Source: Crocinitomicaceae bacterium
Lineage (GTDB): Bacteria > Bacteroidota > Bacteroidia > Flavobacteriales_D > Crocinitomicaceae
Assembly (NCBI GenBank): GCA_024643545.1
Contig: JAHEMR010000002.1
Location: 1 to 64,000, forward strand
Length of the DNA: 64,000 nucleotides
Reading direction: 5' to 3'
Part shown: positions 16,268 through 25,412 of the stretch, piece by piece
Layout: each line of letters starts with the position of its first letter
Numbering within the stretch: position 1 is the stretch's first letter
Made by a program: the position numbers and the translations under genes
The notes under the pieces: model-generated
What the model saw: the letters and a program-made list of their open reading frames with translations, nothing else
Database searches by the model: none
What the model was told of the DNA's origin: nothing

Positions 16268-17031
16268 GAAAGATACTAAGCCTTTTCCTCATTTGCTTCA
16301 CGGCACTTTTCGCTTGGAGCCAAGTTCCGGACGCACCAAATCCACCTCGATTCTTCAATAACTTTTCCCAAACGGGAATTATTAGTGAGGAACAAGGAGC
16401 GAAATTGGAAGCGATGTTGGACAAATTCGAACAAGAAACCAGCAACGAAATCACCGTAGTCATTGTTGATGACATCAATGGCGACGAAGCGTGGCATTTT
16501 GCGGCTGAACTTGGAAAAAAATGGGGTGTTGGAAAAGCCGATAAAGACAATGGCGTCGTGCTTTTAGTGAAACCTACCGAAGAAAAAGGTGGACATCAAG
16601 TGTTTATTGCTCCAGGTGCTGGATTAGAAGGTGCAATTACAGATATTTCCTGTGGGGAAATTGTGGACAATGAACTGATCCCAAATTTTAAAAAAGGTGA
16701 TTACTTCACAGGAATCAAAAATGCGATTGTCGTTTTAGAGAAAATGGCAAAAGGGGAAATCAACGAAAAATCGTACCGTAAAGCAAATAGAAAAAATGAC
16801 CTTGCAGGTTCCATTTTTGGATTTCTGGCCATTATTATCATTGTCATTTTACTCATCCGAAAAGGTGGACGCGGCGGAAACGGCACTACTTTTGGACGCG
16901 GTGGATTCTTCGTTGGAGGATTCGGCGGCGGATACGGTGGTGGCTTTGGTGGAGGAAGCTCCGGTGGAGGTGGTTTCGGTGGATTCGGAGGCGGAAGTTT
17001 TGGCGGAGGTGGCTCCGGTGGAAGTTGGTAA
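16264..17031 (+). CDS. secreted or membrane TPM-domain protein with Gly-rich tail (YgcG-like)
   Basis: 255 residues: signal peptide (about 1-19, ending AWSQ), TPM domain (about 35-160, with NEITVVIVDDINGDEAWHFA and NGVVLLVKP), one membrane helix (about 182-198) and a C-terminal Gly/Ser/Phe-rich tail of about 55 residues built from GGGFGG-type repeats. This is the layout of YgcG-type proteins that accompany LemA. The tail probably lies in the cytoplasm if the TPM domain is periplasmic. Function unknown. Confidence 0.9.
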   Translation: MRKILSLFLICFTALFAWSQVPDAPNPPRFFNNFSQTGIISEEQGAKLEAMLDKFEQETSNEITVVIVDDINGDEAWHFAAELGKKWGVGKADKDNGVVLLVKPTEEKGGHQVFIAPGAGLEGAITDISCGEIVDNELIPNFKKGDYFTGIKNAIVVLEKMAKGEINEKSYRKANRKNDLAGSIFGFLAIIIIVILLIRKGGRGGNGTTFGRGGFFVGGFGGGYGGGFGGGSSGGGGFGGFGGGSFGGGGSGGSW

Positions 17032-17045
17032 TTAATAAAAATAAC

Positions 17046-17990
17046 ATGAGATTCAAAAGTTTACTTATCCTAGTTCTAATTGCGCAATGTTCATTCGCTC
17101 AAAAGACCTACAAGATTGCATTTTACAACACGGAAAACCTATTCGACACGATTGATGGACCAAATGACGACGCGGAATTTCTCCCACAATCAAAGTCCCA
17201 ATGGAACGGAACACGCTACAATGAAAAACTGACGCACATTCGTCAAGTGATGAACGACTTAAATCGCCCGATGGTTGTTGGATTCAGTGAAATTGAAAAT
17301 AAAACCGTGCTCAGTGATTTAATCAAAGATGGCTACAGCAATTACGGCATCGTTCATTACGAAAGTCCAGACTTACGCGGAATCGATGTGGGAATGATCT
17401 ATGATAAGAAACTACTCAGCTTGAAGGAATCTGGCAAAATCCGTTTTGTCCTTCCAGGAGATACCACTCCCCTCACCCGCGACATCGTTTGGGCGAAATT
17501 CAAGTGTAACAAAGAATACATCTACGTGATGGTCAATCACTGGCCGAGTAGACGCTCTGGAACAGACACGAGCGAACCGAAACGCATCAAAGCAGCCGAA
17601 GCTGGCGCACAGTTCATCGATTCCATCATGAAAATCAATCCTTCGGCAAAGATCGTTTACTTGGGAGATTTAAATGACCATCCACAGGACAAAGCACCAC
17701 AAATCATTCAACAACGTTTGATTCCGGCGATTACAGCAGCATCTGGTGAATTCGGAGGCTCATATAACTACAAAGAAGAATGGGGCGTGCTCGACCACAT
17801 CTATGTTTCCAAAGGGATCCAAAGCGGAAATGTACACATGGCGGAAAATTCTGGAAAAATCTCTTCGTTTCCTTATTTAATTACAGAATACAAAGGAGTT
17901 AAAGTTCCATTCAGAACATACGGAGGTGATAAATACCTCGGTGGATACAGCGATCACTTACCTGTGTCAATCGATATTTTGGTTCCGTAG
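17046..17990 (+). CDS. secreted endonuclease/exonuclease/phosphatase-fold protein
   Basis: 314 residues from ATG 17046, which gives a signal peptide ending CSFAQ; the GTG at 17025 overlaps the previous gene and does not. Motifs of the fold are visible: FYNTENLFDTIDG (metal-binding Asn/Glu), GFSEIENKTVL (Glu), VMVNHWPSRRSG (Asn-His), YLGDLNDHP (Asp-x-Asn) and GGYSDHLPVSIDI (Ser-Asp-His). It could be a secreted nuclease or phosphodiesterase; the substrate is not evident. The 3' end overlaps a convergent gene by 37 bases. Confidence 0.9.
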   Translation: MRFKSLLILVLIAQCSFAQKTYKIAFYNTENLFDTIDGPNDDAEFLPQSKSQWNGTRYNEKLTHIRQVMNDLNRPMVVGFSEIENKTVLSDLIKDGYSNYGIVHYESPDLRGIDVGMIYDKKLLSLKESGKIRFVLPGDTTPLTRDIVWAKFKCNKEYIYVMVNHWPSRRSGTDTSEPKRIKAAEAGAQFIDSIMKINPSAKIVYLGDLNDHPQDKAPQIIQQRLIPAITAASGEFGGSYNYKEEWGVLDHIYVSKGIQSGNVHMAENSGKISSFPYLITEYKGVKVPFRTYGGDKYLGGYSDHLPVSIDILVP

Positions 17991-19342
17991 TTTTTATCCA
18001 CTCCTTTAAATTGATACGGTAGTTTTTCCTTGTAGAGGAACTTCTTTTGAATCGACTCAAACGGACGATAAATGTAATACACATAGTTATTGTGCACCCT
18101 GATTTTATCTACGTAGCGAAACGTCAATTTCACTTTTTCAGTGATTTCTCCCGTTTTAATATTTAAGAGACCAAGGTAACACGAACCATCTTTTTCATAA
18201 GTCGCGTAAATGGATCCTGTGACACGGTCTTGCAAAACATTGCGTCTCCAACCTGTTTCTTTCGCTTGGTAATGGTGGTAAATCGGAATGGAATCCAATC
18301 GTTTTCCTTCGATGTTGTAAATCAATAGCACATCCTTCGGATAATTAAAAATAAAGATGGAATCGTTTCGATGGAACATCGGCGCATACACTTCTTTGTA
18401 ATAAATGGTTTGCGTGAAATAATTCGCTCCAATGTAAATTTCTGCGTCGATACCGGTTTCCATCTCCTTGTTTTTCGCCCAAAGTTTTGTTCGAACATCC
18501 ATCCATTTGTATTCCGCTCGGTAGAGCTCCATCATCAAATCATCTTTGATATTCACGATTGATTTATACGATGAATCCAATTTATCATAGACATAGTAAT
18601 CAAACGCTGGATAAATTTTACTGAAATCCGAAAAGAAGATCTTCGACGTATTCGTATCGACAATTGGTTCAATGTATTTGAAATAATAATCCTTCGGAAT
18701 TTGACCCAATTCAATCTGATCGCCGTCTGAATAGACACCGTATACATGTTCCTTGCATATGACATGTGCATTTCCTCGGAAATCGCGCTTCAATTCGATG
18801 GCTTGATCATTCAACAATACACTTGACTTAGTGACTGAGCCATCGTACAACAGCAACTCACTTCCCTTCTGTAATTGCTTCGGATACGCTAATAGAATGA
18901 TGTCACCATTCGCTTGCAGTTCGAAATCCCCGACGCTCAACCGTTTGCTCCCAAAAACCGTATCAGGAACACCTACTGATTTCACGATGACTTCCTTTGA
19001 TGTTTGAATGCGCATGGGAATCAATAAGACTTCTAAGTGAATCGTGTCTTTGCGTTCTTTAAAATAAAACTCGAGCTGAGCTGTTTGATAAATCGCATGA
19101 CGGAATTCAAAATTCAAGGTTTTCCCTAAATCGATTTTATCCAATGGATAATCCGCTATCCCATTCACCGACTTTTGATAAACAATCGAATCTCCTCCTA
19201 AAAATGGAGTCATGGTAATCGCGACATTGGAAACGAGATCTCCAGTGCGTTTGTCGACACAAGTCAAACGGAGTATTTGTCCATTCACATGAACGGTACA
19301 GCATACCAACAATAAAAACAGGAAAAATCTCATCTTATTCAT
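17954..19342 (-). CDS. hypothetical secreted protein, possible beta-propeller
   Basis: 462 residues. Signal peptide at about 1-22 (FFLFLLLVCC... NGQ). Residues ~23-115 look like a carboxypeptidase-regulatory-type beta domain (LTCVDKRTGDLVSNVAITMTP), and the rest has repeated beta strands (GDIILLAYPKQL, KIYPAFDYYVYDK, IYATYEKDGSCYLGLLN) suggesting a propeller. A TACTTTTG promoter element lies just upstream; if used, the ATG at 19333 (three codons in) gives a more usual leader. Convergent 37-base overlap with the preceding gene. Family not identified. Confidence 0.7.
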   Translation of the reverse strand: MNKMRFFLFLLLVCCTVHVNGQILRLTCVDKRTGDLVSNVAITMTPFLGGDSIVYQKSVNGIADYPLDKIDLGKTLNFEFRHAIYQTAQLEFYFKERKDTIHLEVLLIPMRIQTSKEVIVKSVGVPDTVFGSKRLSVGDFELQANGDIILLAYPKQLQKGSELLLYDGSVTKSSVLLNDQAIELKRDFRGNAHVICKEHVYGVYSDGDQIELGQIPKDYYFKYIEPIVDTNTSKIFFSDFSKIYPAFDYYVYDKLDSSYKSIVNIKDDLMMELYRAEYKWMDVRTKLWAKNKEMETGIDAEIYIGANYFTQTIYYKEVYAPMFHRNDSIFIFNYPKDVLLIYNIEGKRLDSIPIYHHYQAKETGWRRNVLQDRVTGSIYATYEKDGSCYLGLLNIKTGEITEKVKLTFRYVDKIRVHNNYVYYIYRPFESIQKKFLYKEKLPYQFKGVDKNYGTKISIDTGK

Positions 19343-19352
19343 GAGATGGTTT

Positions 19353-19360
19353 CAAAAGTA
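19353..19360 (-). promoter_or_regulatory. TAnnTTTG promoter -7 element
   Basis: Minus strand TACTTTTG, exact consensus, 10 bases before the ATG at 19342 and 19 before the ATG at 19333. Confidence 0.5.
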
Positions 19361-19376
19361 AAATTCCATAAAGGAA

Positions 19377-20447
19377 TTAAATAATCACGTTCCAATTAAA
19401 CGTGTCTGGCTCTTTACCCGCTTTCAAATCATCCATGTGTTGTTTGATGCGATTCGATAAAGTACGTGTTTCAAAGGCTGGCAATTCCAAGATTTCATCA
19501 CGGTAACCAATGACAATGATTTGTGCTATTGTTGCCGCTGTTCCAGCTCCAAATGCATCTTCCAATGTGCCATTTTTCGCCGCTGTCACGATTTCTTCTA
19601 CAGAAACTTGACGTTCTTCAATTTCTACTCCCCAACTTGCTGCTAGTTCTAAAACCGAACGTTTTGTAATTCCACGTAAAATGGTATCCGCATCTTCAGA
19701 AGGTGTAATCAACTTTCCTCCAATTTGGAAAATAATGTTCATTGTACCAGATTCCTCAATGTACAAATGTTCTTTGGCGTCTGTCCAAACCAATTGGTGG
19801 AAACCTTGCATTTGACATTGTTTCGCTGGATACAAAGAAGCACCATAATTTCCGGCAGCTTTTGCACGTCCAACTCCACCTTTTGCAGCGCGTGTATAAT
19901 GTTCTTCAATCTTTACGCGAACAGGCTCTGCGTAATATGCTCCTACTGGTGAAGTAATAACCATGAATTTATACGTGTCAGAAGGTTTAATTCCAACTAA
20001 CTCATCGGTTCCAAACAAGAATGGACGAATGTATAAGGAATACCCTGGACGATCAGTTACCCAATCTTTGTCCACAGCAACCAATTGTTTAATTGCTTCG
20101 ATGAAAATTTCTTCAGGAACTTCCGGCATACACATACGTGCTGCAGATTCTGCAAAACGTTTCGCATTCATATCCGGACGGAATAAAACTACTTCTTCGT
20201 CTATATTTTTGTATGCTTTCAATCCTTCAAAAATCGACTGTCCATAATGCAATGCAGACATCGCCGGATGCATTGGAATCGGTTGAAAAGGAATGATTTT
20301 TCCTTCTTGCCATTGTCCGTCGGCATATTCCATAATGAACATGTGATCAGAGAAAATGCGGCCAAATGGTAAGTTGTCCCAATCTACTTGAGATAATGCT
20401 GATTGAGTGTTTTTTTCAACTGAAAAATTGAGAGATGTAGTTGACAT
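19377..20447 (-). CDS. ilvE: branched-chain amino acid aminotransferase
   Basis: 356 residues, the length of class IV BCAT type II enzymes. Visible signatures include the N-terminal ...MHPAMSALHYGQSIFEGLKAY, KAAGNYGASLYPAKQ (region with the PLP Lys) and the C-terminal EDAFGAGTAATIAQI. It interconverts leucine, isoleucine and valine with their 2-oxo acids, using glutamate/2-oxoglutarate and PLP, in the cytoplasm. It lies alone, divergent from recQ across a 100-base gap; no other branched-chain biosynthesis gene is in the window. Confidence 0.96.
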   Translation of the reverse strand: MSTTSLNFSVEKNTQSALSQVDWDNLPFGRIFSDHMFIMEYADGQWQEGKIIPFQPIPMHPAMSALHYGQSIFEGLKAYKNIDEEVVLFRPDMNAKRFAESAARMCMPEVPEEIFIEAIKQLVAVDKDWVTDRPGYSLYIRPFLFGTDELVGIKPSDTYKFMVITSPVGAYYAEPVRVKIEEHYTRAAKGGVGRAKAAGNYGASLYPAKQCQMQGFHQLVWTDAKEHLYIEESGTMNIIFQIGGKLITPSEDADTILRGITKRSVLELAASWGVEIEERQVSVEEIVTAAKNGTLEDAFGAGTAATIAQIIVIGYRDEILELPAFETRTLSNRIKQHMDDLKAGKEPDTFNWNVII

Positions 20448-20522
20448 ACGCGTATTTTGTTGCGCGAATATACGTCCTTTATTCCTCCTTCACAACTAAT
20501 TTTATTCACAAGACAATTCTTG

Positions 20523-20530
20523 TACTTTTG
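20523..20530 (+). promoter_or_regulatory. TAnnTTTG promoter -7 element of recQ
   Basis: TACTTTTG, exact consensus, 17 bases before the GTG start at 20548. Confidence 0.55.
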
Positions 20531-20547
20531 TAGTATATTTAGAGGTA

Positions 20548-22419
20548 GTGAGTAAAAGCGAGGCAGTATTAAAACAATTTTGGGGATTCGATCAGTTTCG
20601 ATCGAACCAAAAGGCAATTGTGGAAGATGCCATTGCCGGCCATGATGCACTTGCACTTTTACCGACCGGAGGAGGGAAATCCATCTGTTTTCAAGTCCCA
20701 GGTTTAATCCGAGAGGGAATTACAGTTGTAATTTCTCCCTTAATTGCGTTAATGCAGGATCAAGTAGACAACCTAAACAAACGCGGCATAAGAGCGAAAG
20801 CAATCACTTCCGGAATGAGCTACAAGGAAATTGATTACATCCTTGATAACGCGCGTTTCGGTGGACTCGATTTTTTGTACACCTCTCCGGAACGTTGTCA
20901 ATCTGACTTATTCATTGAACGATTCAAACTCATGAATGTTGGACTTCTTGTAGTTGATGAAGCGCATTGCATCTCTGAATGGGGACATGATTTTCGACCA
21001 AGTTTCATGCACATCAAGGACCTTCGGGTTCATAAACCTCATGTTCCGGTTTTAGCACTTACAGCCACCGCTACGGAACGCGTAAAGAAGGACATCATCC
21101 AATATTTAGAATTAAAGAAAGTACGCATACACGAAGCGTCATTCGTTCGTGAGAACCTTCATTACCAAGTTCGAAAAACCAGCAATAAAATTGAATCAAT
21201 TTTAGCACATTGCAAACATTCAACGGGTGTTGGAATTGTGTATTGTCAAACAAGACGCTCCGTTAAAGAAATGGTAAAATTGCTGATGTCGAACCGTATT
21301 TCTTGCGGGGTTTACCACGGTGGATTAACCAAATCGGAACGCGAACGCATGTTAAACGATTGGATGTCCGAAAAACGACGTATCATGGTCGCGACGAACG
21401 CCTTTGGAATGGGCATCGACAAACCAAATGTTCGTTTTGTCCTCCATTATGAAATTCCTAGTTCATTGGAAGCGTATTTTCAAGAAGCAGGTCGTGGCGG
21501 ACGAGATGGTGAAACGGCAAAGGCACTCTTGTTTTTTGAGGACAAGGATACCGAAACTTTGAGGACTTCGACTTTAAAAAAGTTTCCTGCAAAAACGGAT
21601 GTTTTGAATACCTACCGTGCCATCTCAAATTTCCTGAAAATTGCGATTGGTTCGGGAAAAGACGAGACCTATCCTTTAGATTTAAAAAAAATGTGTCAAG
21701 TCTATAAACTTGATTACGAAACCACCTTTCACTCGCTCAAAATACTGGAACTGAATGAAAATCTGTTGTTTTCTGAAGGCACCTTCCACCCTACTAAATT
21801 GCGTTTTCTAGTGACAAATCGGGAGTTATATAATTTTCAGATTCAATATGAATCAACACATCCACTCTCTACACTATTAACACGTTCCTACCCTGGAATC
21901 TTTGAATATTTTCATGTAATTCACGAAGATGAGATCTGCAAAAGACTAAAAATCAATTCTGAACGTTTAACTCATCAACTAGAGTTTATGCAGCAACACG
22001 GAATCATCGATTTAAACCTCAGAAGTAGTCTTCCAACTGTGACCTACATTACTGAAAGACTGCCAGACAGTCACATTTACTTAAAACCAAGTATTTACAA
22101 AGAACGACGAGACATTGCCATTCAAAAAGCAGATGCGATGATTCAGTTTTGTCAAAAAGACGAATGCCGTACCCAGCAAGTTCTCGCTTACTTTGGACAA
22201 ACTGCTGATCCTTGTGGAACATGTGATGTTTGTCAAAAAAATTCCTTGCCCTTGGATTCCATTCCTGGAAAAATCCTATCCCTGCTGGAAAAACCAATGT
22301 CACTGAAAGAGCTTTCCTACGAACTCAAATTGTCTGAAAAAGAAGTGGAAGATTTTTTACGCGAATTTTTAAAAAACGAAATCATTATCTGGATGGATGG
22401 AAAGTTTTACTTGAATTAA
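20548..22419 (+). CDS. recQ: RecQ-family ATP-dependent DNA helicase
   Basis: 623 residues from GTG 20548. Walker A LPTGGGKS (about 39-46), DEAH box with the RecQ aromatic loop (VVDEAHCISEWGHDFRP, about 136-152), motif VI QEAGRGGRDG, and the zinc-binding Cys cluster (about 539-562, ending CGTCDVC). After it comes a short winged-helix-like segment; the HRDC domain of E. coli RecQ is missing, as in many Bacteroidota RecQ proteins. It unwinds 3'-5' in recombination and repair. Followed after 12 bases by comEC. Confidence 0.94.
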   Translation: MSKSEAVLKQFWGFDQFRSNQKAIVEDAIAGHDALALLPTGGGKSICFQVPGLIREGITVVISPLIALMQDQVDNLNKRGIRAKAITSGMSYKEIDYILDNARFGGLDFLYTSPERCQSDLFIERFKLMNVGLLVVDEAHCISEWGHDFRPSFMHIKDLRVHKPHVPVLALTATATERVKKDIIQYLELKKVRIHEASFVRENLHYQVRKTSNKIESILAHCKHSTGVGIVYCQTRRSVKEMVKLLMSNRISCGVYHGGLTKSERERMLNDWMSEKRRIMVATNAFGMGIDKPNVRFVLHYEIPSSLEAYFQEAGRGGRDGETAKALLFFEDKDTETLRTSTLKKFPAKTDVLNTYRAISNFLKIAIGSGKDETYPLDLKKMCQVYKLDYETTFHSLKILELNENLLFSEGTFHPTKLRFLVTNRELYNFQIQYESTHPLSTLLTRSYPGIFEYFHVIHEDEICKRLKINSERLTHQLEFMQQHGIIDLNLRSSLPTVTYITERLPDSHIYLKPSIYKERRDIAIQKADAMIQFCQKDECRTQQVLAYFGQTADPCGTCDVCQKNSLPLDSIPGKILSLLEKPMSLKELSYELKLSEKEVEDFLREFLKNEIIIWMDGKFYLN

Positions 22420-22431
22420 ACTTTTCCAACT

Positions 22432-24396
22432 ATGTCAACAGTTTCGCCGGATTTTCGTCCTGCCTTTTCGCGCTATCCATTTGTTTACATCTGCCTGTAC
22501 TTTTCTCTTGGGATTCTTTGTGCAGAAAAGATTACTGCGCTTTCAGAATATTATTTCATCATGTTGTCGAATGTGATCATTATCTCTCTGATACTTCGAA
22601 CGTTTGACCTCATACAAGTTGGCACGAAACAATTGATTTTATTCTCCATTTGTGGATTGTTCGGATTTTTGGCACACACAGAACAACAAAAAAACACTGG
22701 CTGGAAAGATTGGCATTTCCACAAAGGAAAAACAGTTTTCCAAATGAGGGTGACAGAGATTCAACTTGGAAAACCTTGGACAAAGGGAATTGGTGAAATT
22801 CAATGGCGAAAAGGAAAAACGTCTTACAATACACCTGTTCGATTCTACGTGAAAGGTAAAAAAATACCCAAATTAGACCAGCAACTTGAGATAACAACAG
22901 AGATCATCCCAATTGAAAACAAAGGGAATCCCGGTGAGTTCGACCTAAAAACCTATTGGAAAACGAAGGGAATTTACGGCATGTTTTTCATGGAAAGCAC
23001 AGATTTTCAAGTGGTAAAAACCATTCAAAGTTCTTACTTAACAAAATCCATTCGGAAAGCCCAAGAAGTTTGCTCGACAATCCTCTCAAAGCACTTGAGC
23101 GGTCAAGAATTAAGCATTGCACAAGCATTGATTTTGGGAGATAAATCAATGCTAGACAACGAAATAAGAAGTGCTTTTACCGCTACAGGATCCATGCATA
23201 TTTTAGCTGTTTCAGGCTTACACATCGGTCTGATTTTGCAACTTTTATTGGCACTGATTAAACTTGGTGCAAAATGGGTGAATCGTTCAACTGCCATCCT
23301 ATTTGTGATTCTCCTATTATGGTTTTACGCGCTGATGACAGGATTTTCACCTTCCGTTATTCGAGCGGTATTCATGTTCAGTGTTTTAACCTTAACTCAG
23401 ATGAAGGGATTGCAGGCATCATCGATTAATTCATTGTTCTTTACTGCGTTTGTCATTGTCCTTTGGAAACCAATGTACTTGTTTGATATCGGATTCCAAT
23501 TGTCCTATTTAGCCATGTTGGGAATCTTTCTGTTTTATCCAAAAATCGCGGGCATTTGGAAACCCCGTAATAAAATCCTCTTTTACCTATGGGAAGGAAC
23601 AGCCATCGGATTTGCCGCACAAGTTGCCACAACGCCGCTTACCTTGTATTATTTTCATCAATTTCCGAATTACTTCGCTGTTGCTAACCTTGGACTCATG
23701 GGACTTTCATCAATTGTCTTAGGAGCAGGAATTTTCATTTTGGTCACCCACAAAATTCCTTTGCTTGGAAAATTAAATGGACTCATCCTTCTTTACGCTG
23801 TCCATTGGATGTTTCGTTTGATACAATGGATTGAAACATGGCCTGGTGCCCTCGTCTATGGATTCGAAGTAAACATCCTTTTTATCCCTATCCTACTTTT
23901 CAATGCGAGCATACTACTTTTAGGTGATCTCAAAAAACAGTACTGGAAAATAAACGCCTTGAATTTTCTTTTCATCTTAGGCTGGCTCAGTTACCAACGT
24001 TATCTGAACGCGTCGAGTACACATTTCTGCATCTTAAACGAGAACAAACTCACATTGATTCTAAAAAAAGGAGAACGAAGTTGGTGTTTTTACGACAGTG
24101 AAAATCCACAAAAAATCGAATTCTCCGCCATGAACTATCAAAAACTTTTTCCTTCAGACATGCGCTACATTTCCATTCGAAACAAAAATGCCGAACTAAC
24201 TTTCAACGGTGAACATCTTAAAATTATGAAGACGGAATTTGGAAGAGAAGTACGACTCAACAAGAAGATTTGGCGCATTTACTTTCAGGAAAAGAAAGGG
24301 TCTAATAAATTGGAATCCAGCGTTTTTATGCCATGGATTACTCATCCGAATTCACTTAAAAATGGAGCTAAAATCTATGAAATTGCTCAAAATTGA
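22432..24396 (+). CDS. comEC: ComEC/Rec2-family DNA uptake channel
   Basis: 654 residues. Multiple membrane segments, an N-terminal DUF4131-type soluble domain (about 95-195) and the competence domain with its signature TGSMHILAVSGLHIGL (about 245-260) followed by 7-8 helices to about residue 520. The C-terminal ~130 residues lack the metallo-beta-lactamase HxHxDH motif found in longer ComEC proteins. The family forms the inner-membrane channel for single-stranded DNA in transformation. Co-directional with recQ, consistent with a DNA-handling operon. Confidence 0.92.
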   Translation: MSTVSPDFRPAFSRYPFVYICLYFSLGILCAEKITALSEYYFIMLSNVIIISLILRTFDLIQVGTKQLILFSICGLFGFLAHTEQQKNTGWKDWHFHKGKTVFQMRVTEIQLGKPWTKGIGEIQWRKGKTSYNTPVRFYVKGKKIPKLDQQLEITTEIIPIENKGNPGEFDLKTYWKTKGIYGMFFMESTDFQVVKTIQSSYLTKSIRKAQEVCSTILSKHLSGQELSIAQALILGDKSMLDNEIRSAFTATGSMHILAVSGLHIGLILQLLLALIKLGAKWVNRSTAILFVILLLWFYALMTGFSPSVIRAVFMFSVLTLTQMKGLQASSINSLFFTAFVIVLWKPMYLFDIGFQLSYLAMLGIFLFYPKIAGIWKPRNKILFYLWEGTAIGFAAQVATTPLTLYYFHQFPNYFAVANLGLMGLSSIVLGAGIFILVTHKIPLLGKLNGLILLYAVHWMFRLIQWIETWPGALVYGFEVNILFIPILLFNASILLLGDLKKQYWKINALNFLFILGWLSYQRYLNASSTHFCILNENKLTLILKKGERSWCFYDSENPQKIEFSAMNYQKLFPSDMRYISIRNKNAELTFNGEHLKIMKTEFGREVRLNKKIWRIYFQEKKGSNKLESSVFMPWITHPNSLKNGAKIYEIAQN

Positions 24397-24406
24397 AAGC
24401 AAATCT

Positions 24407-24414
24407 TATCTTTG
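24407..24414 (+). promoter_or_regulatory. TAnnTTTG promoter -7 element
   Basis: TATCTTTG, exact consensus, with a TTG 21 bases upstream (24383-24385). It contains the TTG that would otherwise be taken as a start codon at 24412, so translation should begin at ATG 24427, 12 bases on. Confidence 0.6.
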
Positions 24415-24426
24415 TCAAAACAATTT

Positions 24427-24744
24427 ATGCGCTACATCGACCCAAAAAGCTGTAAAGAAAGATTGTCAAAAGAGGACAATTTGATCGTTATTGATATTCG
24501 TGAAGACTACGAATACGAGCATTGCAACGCAGGATTTACACACATCCCAATGGGTGAAATTTCGTTGAGACACTCAGAAATTAATCCTACTAAGGAAGTG
24601 GTGATCATGTGTCAATCTGGACGTCGTGCAGAAGCAGTCGTAAATTTGTTGGAAACAGAGTTTCATTTCCCGAACGTTTTCGTGATGGAAGGTGGACTCC
24701 TCGGTTGGATTGAGCACGTTGATCCATCTTTAAAACTCGACTAA
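24427..24744 (+). CDS. rhodanese-like domain protein
   Basis: 105 residues, a single rhodanese domain. Signatures are VIDIREDYEYEHCNAGF (CH2A-like, with the usual HIPMGEI) and the active-site loop MCQSGRRA with its Cys near residue 62. Such single-domain proteins carry persulphide sulphur in the cytoplasm; the acceptor is unknown. The start is the ATG at 24427 because the upstream TTG is part of a promoter. Its stop overlaps the dedA start. Confidence 0.9.
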   Translation: MRYIDPKSCKERLSKEDNLIVIDIREDYEYEHCNAGFTHIPMGEISLRHSEINPTKEVVIMCQSGRRAEAVVNLLETEFHFPNVFVMEGGLLGWIEHVDPSLKLD

Positions 24745-25412
24745 TGACTTTATTAAAAGATTTCCTTGATTTTTTCTTGCACTTGGACACGCATTTATTT
24801 GCTTTGATTCAAGATTACGGAGTGTGGATTTACGGGATTTTGTTTCTGATTATTTTTGTGGAAACGGGATTGGTTGTGATGCCGTTGTTACCTGGTGATT
24901 CCCTTTTATTTGCTGCAGGAACCTTTTGTGCTGGAGTAGTGAACAATGGTGAAACAGCCGAATTGAATCTTTTTCTAGTGTTAGGCCTACTCATTGTTGC
25001 CGCAATACTCGGCGATGGCTTGAATTACTACCTTGGAAAGACCATTGGATTGAAAGCATTAACTTGGAAGCTTGGTAAGCGACAAATCGTTCAGCAAAAA
25101 TACATTGATCAAACACAAGCTTTCTTTGAAAAACACGGTTCAAAAACCATCATCATTGCGCGTTTCGTTCCAATTGTTCGCACATTCGCTCCATTCGTAG
25201 CTGGAATTGGAAACATGAGTTACCGCAATTTCTTTCGCTACAACGTGATCGGTGGCATTGCTTGGGTTACAGGATTAACTTTACTTGGTTACTTTTTTGG
25301 AAACCTTGAATTTGTACGTAAAAACTTCGAGATTGTAATTTTTGGTATCATTGGCATTTCGTTATTGCCAATGGTTATTGAAATTTTACGCGCGAAATTA
25401 GCTTCAAAATAA
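24744..25412 (+). CDS. DedA family membrane protein
   Basis: 222 residues with about five hydrophobic segments. The DedA/VTT (SNARE-associated) hallmarks are present: FVETGLVVMPLLPGDSLLF and the basic-aromatic motif IARFVPIVRTFAPFVAGIGNMSY. Family members help flip phospholipids or lipid carriers such as undecaprenyl phosphate across the inner membrane. Start overlaps the rhodanese stop (TAATG). Ends nine bases inside a convergent gene. Confidence 0.93.
   Translation: MTLLKDFLDFFLHLDTHLFALIQDYGVWIYGILFLIIFVETGLVVMPLLPGDSLLFAAGTFCAGVVNNGETAELNLFLVLGLLIVAAILGDGLNYYLGKTIGLKALTWKLGKRQIVQQKYIDQTQAFFEKHGSKTIIIARFVPIVRTFAPFVAGIGNMSYRNFFRYNVIGGIAWVTGLTLLGYFFGNLEFVRKNFEIVIFGIIGISLLPMVIEILRAKLASK

Noticed and set aside
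16264..17031. The repetitive Gly codons as a CRISPR-like or satellite repeat
   Set aside because: The period is codon-based, there are no unique spacers, and the frame is open throughout a plausible protein.
16796..17035. A 79-codon frame rich in Glu, Ala and Val across the Gly-rich tail of the TPM protein
   Set aside because: It is the shifted reading of the GGN repeats of the real gene; it has no start context of its own and its composition is an artefact of the repeat.
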